This document shows, piece after piece, positions 9,780-20,442 of a DNA stretch of 64,000 nucleotides; the stretch's first letter is position 1; every line of letters starts with the position of its first letter. The stretch is taken from the NCBI GenBank assembly GCA_037179515.1, contig JAXCGZ010022671.1:56001-120000 (forward strand), read 5' to 3'. Position numbers and translations under genes: made by a program. This DNA comes from Halocaridina rubra. Taxonomy: Eukaryota > Arthropoda > Malacostraca > Decapoda > Atyidae. A model generated the notes under the pieces. It was given only the letters and a program-made list of their open reading frames with translations, did not search any database and was not told where the DNA came from.

Positions 9780-12700
9780 TTAAATGAATTCCTGTTTTGA
9801 GGGTGAGAGATAGTTATTGCATGGTTTTCTTGGTGGAGGGTATTGTCTGATAATATTTAGTAGACTGTTCATGTAGTTATTTGTTGCTAGTCTGATGATG
9901 GAGCTAGCAACATGAAGGGCATTTGGGTCTTCGCTAGATGTTGCGGGGGCACCAGTTTTCCGTCGAATTTCTGAAAAAGAATCACATTCCAGGATGTAAT
10001 GTAGCAGTGGATGTGGTGAGGCTACCTGGCAAAAGGTGCATTCCCTGATGATATCCTCCGCTATTTGCCAGGTGCACTTGTACCCGAGTCTCAGACGGTA
10101 CACATTGACCTCAGTCCTTCGTCGAAGGCTCTTAGGCAGGGTGATACGCTGAAGATCAGTGGTGGCTTTGTACCACCAGGTGGAGGGGGAGCCAATGTCT
10201 GTGCACAGGTTGTGCTTAGTTATTAAGGTGTTAAGGGGTTACTTGATGGCTTTATTTTTTATCTGTTGCATCCCAGGAGACAGAGATATCTGGACTTCTG
10301 CTCTGAGAGTGTCTTGTTTGGCGGCTTGATCGGCTTCCTCATTTCCCTTGATGCCGACGTGGCTGGGAATCCAGGCAAGAGTGATGGCTTTTCCAAGGCT
10401 GGTTGTCCTGGTGATGATGCGTACATTGTCTCTGAGGAGTCTTCTTGATGGCCTGTAAGGCGCCTTTAGAGTCAGAGAGAATTAGGGCATGGTCAGCTCC
10501 TTGCTGGATGAAGAAGTTGAGGGCTTTGGCTATGGCAACAAGCTCAGTCTGGAGCGATGAGCAGGAGTTTGACAGTCTCCAGGATAGGACATGGTTTCCA
10601 GTGGTGAAGGCGGTGGCTGAGGCTCCAGTTTCTTGATTTACTGAACCGTCAGTGTAGTAGACTTGAGAATTTGGCCTGCTCCAGCTCTGAATTTTGTCCT
10701 TGTATATGTTTTTAAGGACAAGCGGGTTTACCAAGCTTTTTGGGTTGTCAGGGAGCTTGATCTTTATGTCGAGTGGTTGGTCATTCCATGGGGGTGGGCA
10801 TCTGTATTCAGGAAGCGGTGTGTCTTGTATCTTGGCTAGGATGCTCTCCCTGACTGGCTGTGCTTGCAGGCTAGCGCAGACCTTGGCAGCCCAGGTTCTA
10901 GGATGGTGGTTGAGGTGGCGATTGAGGGCTAGATGGAGATTTGTGCCAGCTAGGCATTTATGTTGGGCAGTGGTGGTTTTGGCCACAAAGAGGGTCAGTC
11001 TTTGCTGAGCTCTGAGTTTGAGTGGAATGAGTCCCGATTCCATCTGGATGTTTTCTCTCTTGGTCCACATGGGGGCTCCTAGCATGGTACGTATGGCGTT
11101 GTTTTGAATTACTTCTATCTTGTCCCACTGTTGGTCTTTTAGTAGCCAGAGTGTGGGACAAGCATAGTCTATGAGGCTGCATCTGGCTTGTACATAGAAG
11201 GTTCTGAGGACATTAAATGATGCACCATTGTAGAGGCCCAACATCCGACGAAATACCGCTTGTCGCTGGCTGCACCTGTCGCGCAAGTGTTGAATTTCTT
11301 GTCCAAAGGTTAGTCTGTGGTCGATGATTACACCCAGGTATTGGTGTTTGGTAACCCAGTCCTCAGGCTCATTACCTATGACCAGATTAGTGTCTGGTCT
11401 CCACTGGTGGATGGGAGGGACTTGGTTTTGCGGGCATTGATTTTAACTCCAATGGAGATGGAGGCTTGGTGAATCTTGGTGAGGCAGCACTGTGTCTTGT
11501 TAGAGCTTCTGTCTCCTATTGTGACAAGGGCAAAGTCATCCGCATAGTTGAAGAGTTTGGCTCCATGTGGTAGTGCGATGTCCATGAGTTTTTCCATGAG
11601 ACAATTAAAGAGGAAGGGGCTAAGGATTCCACCTTGGGGGGTCCCATTTTTGTGGTTTTTGTAGGTGGAGAAGTGCCCATCTACTCTGACTCATGCACTA
11701 CGGTCTTGTAGTCTCTGCTTGATCCATGAGAGAAGGTTACCTTTGATCTGCTTTGATGCGAGAGATGAGAGTATTGCCGGCACATTGGCTAGTTCAAAGG
11801 CCTTCTCTAGGTCTAGAAAAACGATGTAACCACGTCAGTTGTTGATAAATGATAGCATGGAGGCTATGCATTCTGAGGTGCCTAAGCCAGGCTGGTAGGC
11901 AAACATGTTTTCTGGGAAGGGCGGGCATTTCCAGCGGACTCTGCTAAGTACCATCTTTTCTGCCGTCTTGCTCAGGCAGCTTAGGAGGGAGATGGGGCGA
12001 GGGTTGTCAGGGTCCTGTGATTTTGGGATGGGCTGGATGTCTGCTCTGTTCCATGAGGCTGGTCTGATTCTTCGTGTGTATGTCGAATTGATCAGAGAGA
12101 GTAGAGCAAGCTCCCCTTGGGGCCCCATATTTTGATTCATTGTGTATGTGATTCTATCTTCACCTGGGGCTGTGTTCTTAGAGCTTTTGCTTACTCTTAG
12201 TAGCTCAGTCAGAGAGAATGGAGCATCTGTTTCGTCTTCAGTGTTGATGGCCTCTTCTATTTCTTCCCATCTTGCAGTGGTGAGGTCCTGAAGAGTTGTT
12301 CTGGTGGTGATGGGGAGCTGGTGGGAGCTTGCTCTATCCGTGAATTTGATGGCGTGTTCTTCTGCTGCCCTGCTAGGAACCCTGTGGGGGGTGATTTTAG
12401 GAGGTTTTCCTTTAGCAAAGGAGTTGATGCTCTTCCACATCTGGCTCACAGAGGTGTGAGCATCTAGGGTGGAACACCACTCTAGCCATTTTTTCCTCTT
12501 GATGTTGCGAGTCTCTTCATGGACATGTTCTTTGACTGCCTGGAGAGTGTGGTAGGAGTCTTCAGTTCGACGTTTCCTGTGCATTTTCCGAATGACTTTG
12601 AGCCGGTGATTGAGTTCTTTAACTCTGTCACAGTAGTACCATCTGTCCCGATGGGGGATGGACGAGTTTGCTGCAGCTTGCAGGGCATTGACTAGTTCGG

Positions 12701-13477
12701 CCTCTGCTTGGTCGATGTCTTCAGATGGTACGTAGGCTGAAAACCAATTGCTGAGGTGCTCCTGGAATCGGCCCCAGTCGGCCTTCTTGAAATTCCATCG
12801 AGGGGGAGGAGCAGGGATTTGGAAGATTTCAGGAATTGGCAGCGTGAGATGGATCCCATAGTGGTCGCTTGTGACCAGGGGATGAACTCTCCATGTGGCG
12901 TCCTGCTTTAGGGAATTGGAGACAAAGGTGAGGTCCAGTATTCCTCCTCTGTCATGTGTTGGCTCGTGATCGTTGAGCAGGAGACATCTTCTTGGTCATC
13001 TAGCAGGCTCATGATGTGTCTGCCTGCAGTACAGGGGCGCTCATACCTGAATCTTGGATGGTGCATGTTGAAGTCGCCTCCTATTACCAAGTTACGATGA
13101 CTGGCTAGCGCGAAGAGGGTAGTCAGGTCTAAGCCACCATTCTTTGGTCTGTAAATGTTATACAGATCTATGCAGCTGCCCTGAAGTTGGATGTTAACAG
13201 CGAGGACATGGACTTCTTCGCCGCAGTGGACCGGTCGGGTTATTTCCTTGGCTAATAGGTTTTTCCTGATTAAGGTGGCGCTGCCTCTGTTCTCCCCTGG
13301 AGACCAGTGCTGGTAGAATCTTTTGTATCCTGAGATTTTTGGAGTGCTTTGCTCTGTGCACAGGGTTTCTTGAATCATGATGACATCAAATTTGTCAGTC
13401 TTGGCTATGCCTTCAAGATGTTGTACCTTGTGTCTGAGACCCTGGGCGTTCCAGTGTAGGATCCCGAGATTAGACAT
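9780..13477 (-). pseudogene. LINE ORF2: endonuclease-RT-RNase H, several frame breaks
   Basis: The APE-type endonuclease begins at the N-terminus (LHWNAQGLR, IQETLC, GGDFN, later TSDHYGI near 12860). RT follows with APGEDRITY, LSKTAEKMV, GTPQGGILSPFLFN and the catalytic NYADDFALV box near 11545. RNase H spans about 10340-10670 (YTDGS, E in LQTELVAIA, LSDSKGAL), then a Cys/His finger CTFC...H...H...C near 10000-10050. Open stretches in different frames (13477-12908, 12584-11835, 11597-11376, 11286-10339, 10103-9780) show stops or frameshifts, for example the stop near 11833 just before the second RT palm motif. The product would nick target DNA and reverse transcribe its own RNA. The ATG overlaps the ORF1 stop. 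Confidence 0.88.
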
Positions 13478-14987
13478 CTTGATGATTTAAGGAGGTGGAG
13501 GTGGTAGGAGTAGTGGGTTGTTTAGGCTGCTGGTGGGTTCTGGAGATGAGGGCGTTGGCGACAACGGAGTGGGCTACTTCGACGACTTGATTGTAGGCAT
13601 CTTGAGTGGTGGCTCTGGTATCGAGGAGTCGGACGGCTGCCTGTACGGCTTGAATAAGAAGGTTGGTGAGCTCGTTTACTGTGAAGAGGGTTTCCTGTTT
13701 GGAAGAGGAGGCAGAGGAAGGTGTCTGGATAGGCTGTGTAGGTGTGGGGGTATGGGATCTTAGTCTAGGGTCCTGGGACCTAGTGTGGTGAGTGGGTGTG
13801 TGTGTGGTCTGAGTGTTCTGAGTGTTGCGTGTGACTGTATTGTGTGTTTGAGTGTTGCATGGGGTGGAGGTGTTGGCGTGAGCATTGCGTGTGGGGATGG
13901 TAGGAGTGTGAGTTTTGTTTGGGGGGATGGTAGGAGTGTGAGTGTTGTGTGATGGGGTGGATGGAATTGGTGTAGGGGTGAAAGCTGTAGGAGGTGTGAT
14001 CTGTGTGTTAGGAGCTGGGTTGGTGTTGTGTGGTGGGCTTTGGGTGGGGAGGTTAGGTGTGAGTGGGGCAGGAGGGGGCATTTGCCATGGATTGGAGGTG
14101 GGGGGAGGAGCTGGGGTGAAGTTGGGGGTGGTGTGATTGGTGACTGGGGCAGAGGGAGGGGCTCTTTGAGGAATCCTCTTCAGCCTTTCTGGGCAGCGGT
14201 TGTTCCATGCGTGATGGTTCCCTTTGCAGTTTGGGCACTTGGCAACTGTTGCTTCTTTGGCCTTGAATTTGTTAAGGCAGCGGTCGGTGGAATGTTTCCC
14301 ACTGCAGATTCCACATCTCTCTGGGAAATGGCAAATATTTCTGTGGTGCCCAAATCTTTGACACCGGAAACATCTCAGGGGTTCTGGGGTGTAGTCTCTT
14401 ATGTTGAACTTGCCCCAGATGCCGAGGTTTGCTTGCGAAGGGGGTGGACCACAGATATGGACCAGAACTTGCTTTGATGGGACGGTTTGGCCCTCTATTT
14501 TGGTGGAGCAACGTGAGGCAGCCGTAATATACGTTTGCTTGGTCAGCAGGTCAACTGACCAAGCAACAGGGAAGCCAATGACGATGTATTTTCTTATTTT
14601 TTGGGCAGGGTTCATCTCTATCAAGTGAGGTGAGTTTAGGCTGTGGATCCTCTCTGCGGCTTCTGCTGAGGCTGGGTGGATAATGAAGTCACTCTGTACA
14701 TTAGGCTTTATTTTGCAGCCATGCTCGGTGAGTTGGTCTTCCAACTCTCTGATAAGGTCATATGCCTCTTTGGTGGAATGAGCCTCAACTTTGAACTTGG
14801 ATATGGGCTCTCTATCAGTCTTTGGGGCTTGGGGGGGAACTGGGGCAGCAGCACTCTCATGGCTGCTGCCAGAGGCCGTCCTTGGCCTCTTCTTTCCTAC
14901 AACCGTCCACCCCTCTTGAGGGGGGTCGAGTTCCATTCCCCCCTCTGGGGGGGAAGCAGGAGAAGCGGCTGAGGCCATGACTAGCAA
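13470..14987 (-). CDS. LINE ORF1, gag-like nucleic-acid-binding protein (505 aa)
   Basis: Intact ORF. The N-terminal 65 residues are Ala/Pro rich. Residues about 65-200 look like the RRM-like core usual in these ORF1 proteins. Three zinc knuckles follow: CFRCQRFGHHRNIC (206-219), CGICSGKHSTDRC (225-237) and CPNCKGNHHAWNNRC (251-265). Residues 270-425 are Pro/Thr/Asn rich low complexity. The protein would coat LINE RNA in the RNP. Its TAA (13470-13472) overlaps the ORF2 ATG (13475-13477), sharing ATGTCTAA. An alternative start is the second Met at residue 4. It is the only intact long LINE ORF in the window. Confidence 0.9.
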   Translation of the reverse strand: MLVMASAASPASPPEGGMELDPPQEGWTVVGKKRPRTASGSSHESAAAPVPPQAPKTDREPISKFKVEAHSTKEAYDLIRELEDQLTEHGCKIKPNVQSDFIIHPASAEAAERIHSLNSPHLIEMNPAQKIRKYIVIGFPVAWSVDLLTKQTYITAASRCSTKIEGQTVPSKQVLVHICGPPPSQANLGIWGKFNIRDYTPEPLRCFRCQRFGHHRNICHFPERCGICSGKHSTDRCLNKFKAKEATVAKCPNCKGNHHAWNNRCPERLKRIPQRAPPSAPVTNHTTPNFTPAPPPTSNPWQMPPPAPLTPNLPTQSPPHNTNPAPNTQITPPTAFTPTPIPSTPSHNTHTPTIPPNKTHTPTIPTRNAHANTSTPCNTQTHNTVTRNTQNTQTTHTPTHHTRSQDPRLRSHTPTPTQPIQTPSSASSSKQETLFTVNELTNLLIQAVQAAVRLLDTRATTQDAYNQVVEVAHSVVANALISRTHQQPKQPTTPTTSTSLNHQDV

Positions 14988-16168
14988 CTAGTCATGGATA
15001 TCACAGATTTCACTAGGTATATGTTACTTGCACTGTTTGTCAATTTTAATACAATATAGGGGCCTTATGGCTGGATCACTTCACTTAATTGCAACACTAC
15101 AACACTTAATCACTTAAACAGTCTTCTATCTTTCTTCCCAACTCTCGTGGGAGAGGAAAGTGAAAACAAAGATTTTGCTCAGAACACAATAATGTGTGTT
15201 CAATTAAACAAAAGAACACAAAAGCACAAAAAAAAAACAACAAAGCAAGGCAATCTTACTGTTTCTCTCTTTGGTTCTCGTGAGAGAGGAAGAAAAGAAA
15301 ACAGATATACTTAGGTTATATTTCCTTGTGAAAACTTCCCCCTCAGGTCAGGAATGGAGTGGAGGAGGCGAAGTTCACTTCACTGGTAGGAAGAGGCTTC
15401 AACTACCTATCACAAAAGATATAAAAACAATTAGAAGCCTGAACACTTTCTATTTCCCTTTTCTTCCCAACTCTTATAAAAGAGAGAGAAGAGCAAGCAA
15501 AATTACTTGTAGTATATCACACAAACAGTCACTTGTTTTCACTAAAACACAATAATGTGTGTTCAGTTAAACCAAAGAACACAAAAGCACAAAAAAACAA
15601 CAAAACAAGGCAATCTTTCTGTTTCTCTCTTTGGCTCTCGTGAGAGAGGAAGAAAAGAAAACAGATATACTTAGGTTATATTTCCTTGTAGAAACTTCCA
15701 CCTTAGACAGGGATGGAGTGGAGGAGGCGAAGTTCACTTCACTGGTAGGAAGAGGCTTCAACTACCTATCACAATAGATATAAAAACAAATTAGAAACCT
15801 GAACACTTTCTATTTTCCTTTTCTTCCTGACTCTTATAAAAGAGAGAGAAGAGCAGGCAAAATTATTTGGGGTATATCACACACACAGTCACTTGTTTTC
15901 ACTAAAACAAAAAACGGGAATACAAAACAAAACAAAAGCAGTCTTTGCTTCTTTTTCTGGCTCTCGTGAGAGAGGAGGAAAAGAGGACAGAGATACTTAT
16001 GCAGGTCCTATCACTACTGGAGCTGGAGCCAGATTGTTGTTGGGAGTTAATTTGCTGGGAGGAGTCGGCTTAAGCTGCTGTGTGGAGTCGGCTTCTGCTA
16101 TTGGCTGCTGGCAGAGTGAGAGAGGAGAGGTTCAACCGCTACTGGAGCTGAAACTGGACTGTGCGAGT
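14988..16168 (-). other. LINE 5' UTR with tandem promoter-like monomers
   Basis: Non-coding 1.18 kb. Two full and one partial unit of about 363 bp: cacaataatgtgtg recurs at 15185 and 15548, and cttgttttcactaaaac recurs at 15532 and 15892. Each unit has a ctcgtgagagaggaa block and an A-rich block. Such 5' monomers act as promoters in other LINEs; that role is inferred here. Confidence 0.75.
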
Positions 16169-16431
16169 GTATCTGGTGAGTTCAGTGAAGAGGTGAAAAA
16201 GTAGGAGGAGCCTTTATATCGGGACTCTGCTTCTACACGTACAAGAAGAGTAAATAAGATATATTTAAAATTAGCTATAAGCTAAAATATAAATTGCAAA
16301 TAATCATAATCTGCCAAAGTCAAGAAGTGGGAATTATTTCTTTTTGTTAGAAAAATGACAGTTAAGTTACTAAATTAATTAATAAGGCATCTAACAGCCT
16401 CTGGTGACTTTGAGCGAAACACTCTGTCACA
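16169..16431 (-). repeat. Right (5') LTR of gypsy copy 1, second part
   Basis: Continuation of the LTR after the LINE, matching 1312-1573 closely. It ends tgtcaca at 16431. A TATA-like ATATAAA on the minus strand is at 16213-16219. The LINE therefore sits about 45 bases downstream of the TATA box, at or near the inferred LTR transcription start. Confidence 0.85.
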
Positions 16432-16499
16432 CACCACCAACTGTTTAAAGGTGTGGCCGTCTTTAGTCACATGCCTGTGAAGTACTCCATCTTCAAGGG

Positions 16500-17773
16500 T
16501 GTAAGTGATCTGCCCTTTTCCTCTTACCATAAAAGTTCTTCACTCGGTGGCCTGTTGCATTCAGTGCTTGAGGCTGGGGCAGTCCTGCTCCAGTTTGGCA
16601 AAGTCTGGACAAAAGTTCATTGGTTCTAGAGGTGCATCATCTGGTAAAGGAGGGGGAAACTTTCCACGTTCAACATTACGGGTATTAACTGCGGCAGACT
16701 CAACGGAGTCAGTCGGAGAATTGTCCAAACTCCTGGTGTCAAAACTAGTAGTTGCTGCTGAATTGGCTTGTTGTGACTTTGCCCGAAGGATGTTCTACTG
16801 TCCATTGTCCTCATGGTAGAGGTCAGCATGGAGGATAAGAGCTAGATTCAGTGCTTGACCAAGCAAGACAGGGTGCCTGGGCATTAACAATGCCACAGCA
16901 TGGTCCCTTCCCTTGTAGTGCTTGCAATCCAGGTCAAATGATATAGCGGAGTTGCATCTGAGGATTTCCATTGGCAATATGCAAATGGATGACCTGGTCT
17001 GTGTAATCTTCATCCCTGGCAAATTTCTGGACAACAAATGTGCCACTGGCCCCTGTGTCAAGGTTTATATCATCTTCTACACTATTTACAGTTCCTGGAT
17101 GAGTTGGGATTGTCTGGGGGTCAAGCCATTTGATGAACTGCACATTGACCACACCGTGCGGTGGGTCCTCGCCGTTTTCCATGGTGGCCCTCTCTGGCCT
17201 TTTTTCTATTACATGGGCCGAGTGAGTGGCCAGATGGTTATGCCAGACGCTGCTTTGAGAGGGAGTGTTGTGGCTCGTAGAGTTCTGCTGAAATCCCTGG
17301 GATGGTGGAGAAGGGTAATTGCCCTTGCCTCTAAACTGTTGAGGCTTAGGCCTTACTGAGTCACCCTTTTTAAGTGTGGTTGCCAGGCCATAATAAGGCT
17401 TAGCAGTGTGAGGAGGATGAGCTGGACAATTGAAGCTCTGAGAAGTGCACTTGTGCTTCCCAGTTCTGCGATCTCCTTTCCAGTGAGAATCATGGCCTGC
17501 TGTGGGGGAGATAACTCTCTGAAGACGAGCCTTGGCATCAGCCATTCTTGCCCTCATAAGGTCACAGAGACGTACTACAGGCTGGTTGTCCTGGAGGTAC
17601 CCGTCCACAGTGGCTAAACTTTTCTTGTGGTTGAGCTCATTCTTAATCTGGGTTCTTATTTATGCAAGAACATCTGTAGGGTCACTGGCAATTGAATCAA
17701 ACATCAAGAATGGATGCATCTTCTCTAGTGGACACTTTGCAACTCACAACCAATCATCAAAGAGGCGAGCCTT
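16500..17773 (-). pseudogene. Gypsy copy 2 protease and C-terminal gag
   Basis: The frame 17608-16934 encodes the basic gag tail (HPPHT, PKPQQFRGKG) and a retropepsin with INLDTGASGTF; the active-site D-T-G-A is intact. A frameshift near 16960 moves to a frame with DLDCKHYKGR and HPVLLGQAL, the second half of the protease. Further gag (KNELNHKKSLATV) reaches 17770. Compared with copy 1 this retains a stretch copy 1 has lost. A stop near 17660 breaks the frame. Confidence 0.78.
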
Positions 17774-19204
17774 GTATTTTTATTTTTTTATATGAGTGAC
17801 ACCGGGACAGGCAGAAACTGCCCTCATCAATAAATGCCCGGGCACGAGAAAATACCAAGATGAAGGAAAAAAAAAGGTTAAGGAATAGGCAGAGATGAGG
17901 TAATGTCACACAAAGGAAAACGACAGACAGAAAAAACAGTCAAAGTGCAGAGGACCCAGAGATATGGAGGACTAGGCTCTGAGATGACTATAGATCTACT
18001 TTTTGAAGGATGAAAGGTCATGAGAATTATGAAAGAAAGAAGGAGGAAGAGAGTTGCAGAGTATGGAGGTAGATGGGAAGAAGCAGTCACTGCACTGACC
18101 AATCCGCGAGCTACAAATCTCCACACAGTACCTGTGAGATGAGGCCTCTTGGCAAGTGTTACGCGGCCTCAGCAGTGGGGGAGGGATGCAACTCGCCAAC
18201 TCATCAGAGCAGCGATGGAAGTAGTAGTAATAGGAAAGTGAAAGGGAAGATACCTTACAACAAAGAGAGAGAGAGAGAATCCAGATTAGAAGTAAGAGAA
18301 GGATCATTAATGAGCCTGACTGCCTTAGATTCAACCCTATCAAGAAGATAAGTAAAAGAAGAAGCACCCTAGATGTGTGAGCAGTATTCTAAGCAGGGAC
18401 GGATAACACATCTGTAAATATCAAGTAACTGCAAAGAGGAAAAGTAATGACGGAAACGTAACAAAACCTCAAATTTTTTTTGGATGAAGATTTAGAAATT
18501 TGGATTATATGATTCCTCCAAGACAAGTTAGAGGCTATATGGATTCCTAATATGTTGATAGAGTTAAGAGGGTAAATTTCATTAGTTTTGATGATAATAG
18601 GGTTATCAGGAGGAGAAGAAGTTAGAGAGATAGACAGAAACTGTGCCTTGGAGGCATTGAATTTAACTAAAGTGCCCCACTCAGATACTCTCTGCAAATT
18701 GGAGTTAAGAGTAGAAGAAAGAGTGATAAGAGCTTGATTACGAGTAACAGATGAAGGTTGTGAAGAAAAGGTAGAGGAAAAGTGAAGAGTAGAATCATCA
18801 GCAAAGGCATGAAGAAGAGAGGAAGATGAGGATTGTAAAAGACCATTGATGAAGAGAAGGAAGAGAGTAGGTGGAAGAACAGAGCCCTGTGGAACACCAC
18901 TGGTAACAGAGAAAGGGCTAGATGCTGCGCCATCAACAACTACAGATATATAAAGGTCAGTAAGAAAACTGGATATCAGAGAACAGAAAGAAGGGGTAAA
19001 ACCATATTGAGGGAGTTTGGTCAACAGAGCCTTGTGCCAGACTCTGTCAAAAGCCTTAGAGATATCAAGGGCGACGACAAAGGATTCCCCTTAGTTCCTC
19101 AGAGAAGATGACCATGCATGAGTAAGATAGGACAGGAGATCACCAGTGGATCTTGCCTTGCGGAAGCCATACTGGTGATTGGAGATAAGTGGGTTAGACA
19201 CTCC
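17774..19204 (-). mobile_element. 5'-truncated LINE (Jockey-superfamily-like) inserted in gypsy copy 2 gag
   Basis: The 3' end is at 17774-17800 on the minus strand with an ATAAAAAAATAAAAATA tail. RT coding fills 18389-19204. Gag sequence resumes at about 19205. The family differs from the 9511 LINE in RT motif spacing and lacks RNase H downstream. Clade assignment is uncertain. Confidence 0.72.
18000..19204 (-). pseudogene. RT domain fragment of LINE at 17774-19204
   Basis: Motifs in order: QYGFRKARSTGDLLSYL (another frame, about 19130-19190), SGVPQGSVLPPTLFLLFING (about 18880-18940), FADDSTLHF (catalytic FADD, about 18790-18815), KFNASKAQFL, and INILGIHIASNLSW. An open stretch of 211 residues covers 18389-19024. 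The upstream endonuclease is absent because of 5' truncation; at least one stop near 19090 and frame changes make it dead. Confidence 0.8.
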
Positions 19205-19748
19205 AGTTCTCCTCCTTCAATGGGAAAGCAGAGACAAACCTAGCACGACACTCAGCTATCGAAAAGAACTGAAGGTCAAGGAGTGTGCATTTAACTTTCT
19301 TGTAGTCCCTCAGTTGCTCGTGGTCAAGTCCATTGACCAGAGCAGCCAACGAGCCTTCTCGGCCTCAGTACCATCATTAGCAGTGGCAAGTCTCTCAAAA
19401 GACTGGATATAGGTATCGAGCGAGTGAAGCACCACTGTCCGGGGTTCCTGCTCGAAGCCAAGCGAGAGCAAACTCATCTCCTTGTTGCACCTGTGCCTGG
19501 TCATGGTCAAGTTGAGCCTGTGCTTTCACCTGGTCGTGGTCGTGTTGGGCCTTCTGATTCACTTTCTCTTCAAGCTCGTCTCGGCGTTTAGCTACCTTGC
19601 TATAATCCCACTCGAGGAGTATCGGTCCTTGGGAAGAGCCGTGTTTCTTATCCATAGCAATCATCTTGTCCAGGTAACTCTCCTCATCAAATGTTTCGAT
19701 GGTTTCCTGTGACTGCCTGGTTTCTATGGCGAGTTCCAGAACAGTCAA
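19205..19748 (-). pseudogene. Gypsy copy 2 N-terminal gag
   Basis: The start ETRQSQETIETFDEESYLDK corresponds to the copy 1 gag start. It continues with a heptad-like charged stretch rich in Q, D and E (a run of HDHDQ-type repeats at about 19480-19560), possibly coiled coil. The next piece, IQSFERLATAND, is in a second frame. The middle gag present here is deleted in copy 1. Confidence 0.7.
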
Positions 19749-20151
19749 CTATAAAGTGCCAAAGAAATCAACCAGCCAAGGACAAAAGAAACAATCCAAA
19801 CACAAAAAAAATTCTACAATAGTAAAAATAAATTTGAAAGAACCACACAATACCAAAGAGAGAAAAAAATGAATGCCACAGTTCAATCTTAAACGCAACG
19901 GAGATCCCAAAACCTCACTATGAAAGTGACTCGAAATACAATCAAATGCAACAGCAGTAAAATGATGCAAAACAGTGCATGAAACACTGGCAGTACATGA
20001 TGGCAGTTGCATCTGCTGAACAGCAATATGTGGCAGTACCTGAAGTTATTGTGTAAGTGAAAGGAATGAGTAACAACGAGTTTTACGGACAAGCACCCAG
20101 TGCAAGAGAATACAAACCAGTAGAGTATAGTGGCCGTGCCTGCATATGAAT
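19749..20151 (-). other. Leader remnant of gypsy copy 2
   Basis: Matches the copy 1 leader at 6200-6480 and 6780-6870, with a single unit of the repeat that is triplicated in copy 1. It ends at a LINE tail near 20152. No PBS is recognisable beyond it. Confidence 0.65.
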
Positions 20152-20246
20152 AGTATCACTAAGTACAAAAATGGAGCTGAGTAGGAGACTGGGAGTTAAA
20201 AGCACAGGATTCTTTCCCATAAGCACAATTAGGTAATCACACACAA
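20152..20246 (+). mobile_element. 3' tail of CR1/L2-like LINE
   Basis: Matches the terminal bases of the LINE at 53037-55860: tatcactaag, a tttcccataagcacaatt block and the terminal aattaggtaatcaca unit. Only the 3' UTR is present. Confidence 0.75.
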
Positions 20247-20252
20247 CTAATA

Positions 20253-20442
20253 AAACAAATCTCTCTTCACTTTGAGTGCTTCAACTTTTTGTCAGTGAGA
20301 CAACATAGCTTCAGAGAAGGCAGATTAACAGTAACACTCTTATAAGAATTTTACGATGAGGTAAGCCAGATCCTACAGGAAAGACAGGGCTACTTGGATT
20401 GCATATTCCTAATTTTTCAGAAGGCATTTGATACAGTCTATT
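20253..20442 (+). pseudogene. RT fragment of CR1/L2-like LINE
   Basis: About 190 bases match 54566-54755 of the better preserved copy, covering the RT segment around LSVRQHGFRAGRSTVTNLLEF and the first palm aspartate motif FLDFQKAFDTV. Here it carries stop codons (for example taa after ctcttataag). It abuts, but is not colinear with, the tail at 20152-20246, so it is a separate event. Confidence 0.75.

Larger units (their letters stand above)
9511..16168 (-). mobile_element. Full-length I/Jockey-superfamily LINE with RNase H
   Basis: A 6.66-kb non-LTR retrotransposon: 5' UTR with 363-bp tandem repeats (14988-16168), ORF1 (13470-14987), ORF2 with endonuclease, RT, RNase H and C-terminal finger (9780-13477), and a 3' UTR ending in an A-run at 9515-9525. 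The LTR sequence on both sides rejoins exactly as in the empty site at 1311-1320 (aacgt then atctgg). At most two bases (gt) could be duplicated, so the target-site duplication is very short or absent. Presence of RNase H favours I, R1 or LOA-like groups over strict Jockey; I cannot decide among them. Confidence 0.9.
1..16431 (-). mobile_element. Gypsy-family LTR retrotransposon copy 1 (Gmr1-like, PR-IN-RT-RH order)
   Basis: The element reads on the minus strand. Its order is right LTR (7667-9510 plus 16169-16431), tRNA-Lys-type PBS (7645-7662), leader, gag-protease, integrase, reverse transcriptase, RNase H, left LTR (to 1573). The left LTR continues beyond base 1. RT and integrase motifs are Ty3/gypsy-like, but integrase precedes RT. 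Without nested LINEs the element would be about 10 kb with LTRs near 2.1 kb. Bases 16432 onward match the integrase-protease spacer of the same family (compare 42670-42760), so this copy landed inside copy 2. Frameshifts, one RT stop and gag deletions make it non-autonomous. There is no env-like ORF between RNase H and the left LTR. Confidence 0.85.
16432..20151 (-). mobile_element. Gypsy copy 2, gag-protease half, host of copy 1
   Basis: Sequence from 16432 (caccaccaactgtttaaagg) matches copy 3 at about 42681 (caccaccaagtgcttaaagg), midway between integrase zinc finger and protease. The rest of pol must lie left of the window beyond copy 1. The remaining part is the IN-PR spacer, protease, gag (split by a LINE at 17774-19204) and leader to about 20151. 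The 5' LTR and PBS are not found next to it. Confidence 0.8.

Noticed and set aside
13518..14972. Plus-strand Gly/Val-rich ORFs opposite LINE ORF1
   Set aside because: Shadows of the Pro/Thr-rich coding strand; no independent features.
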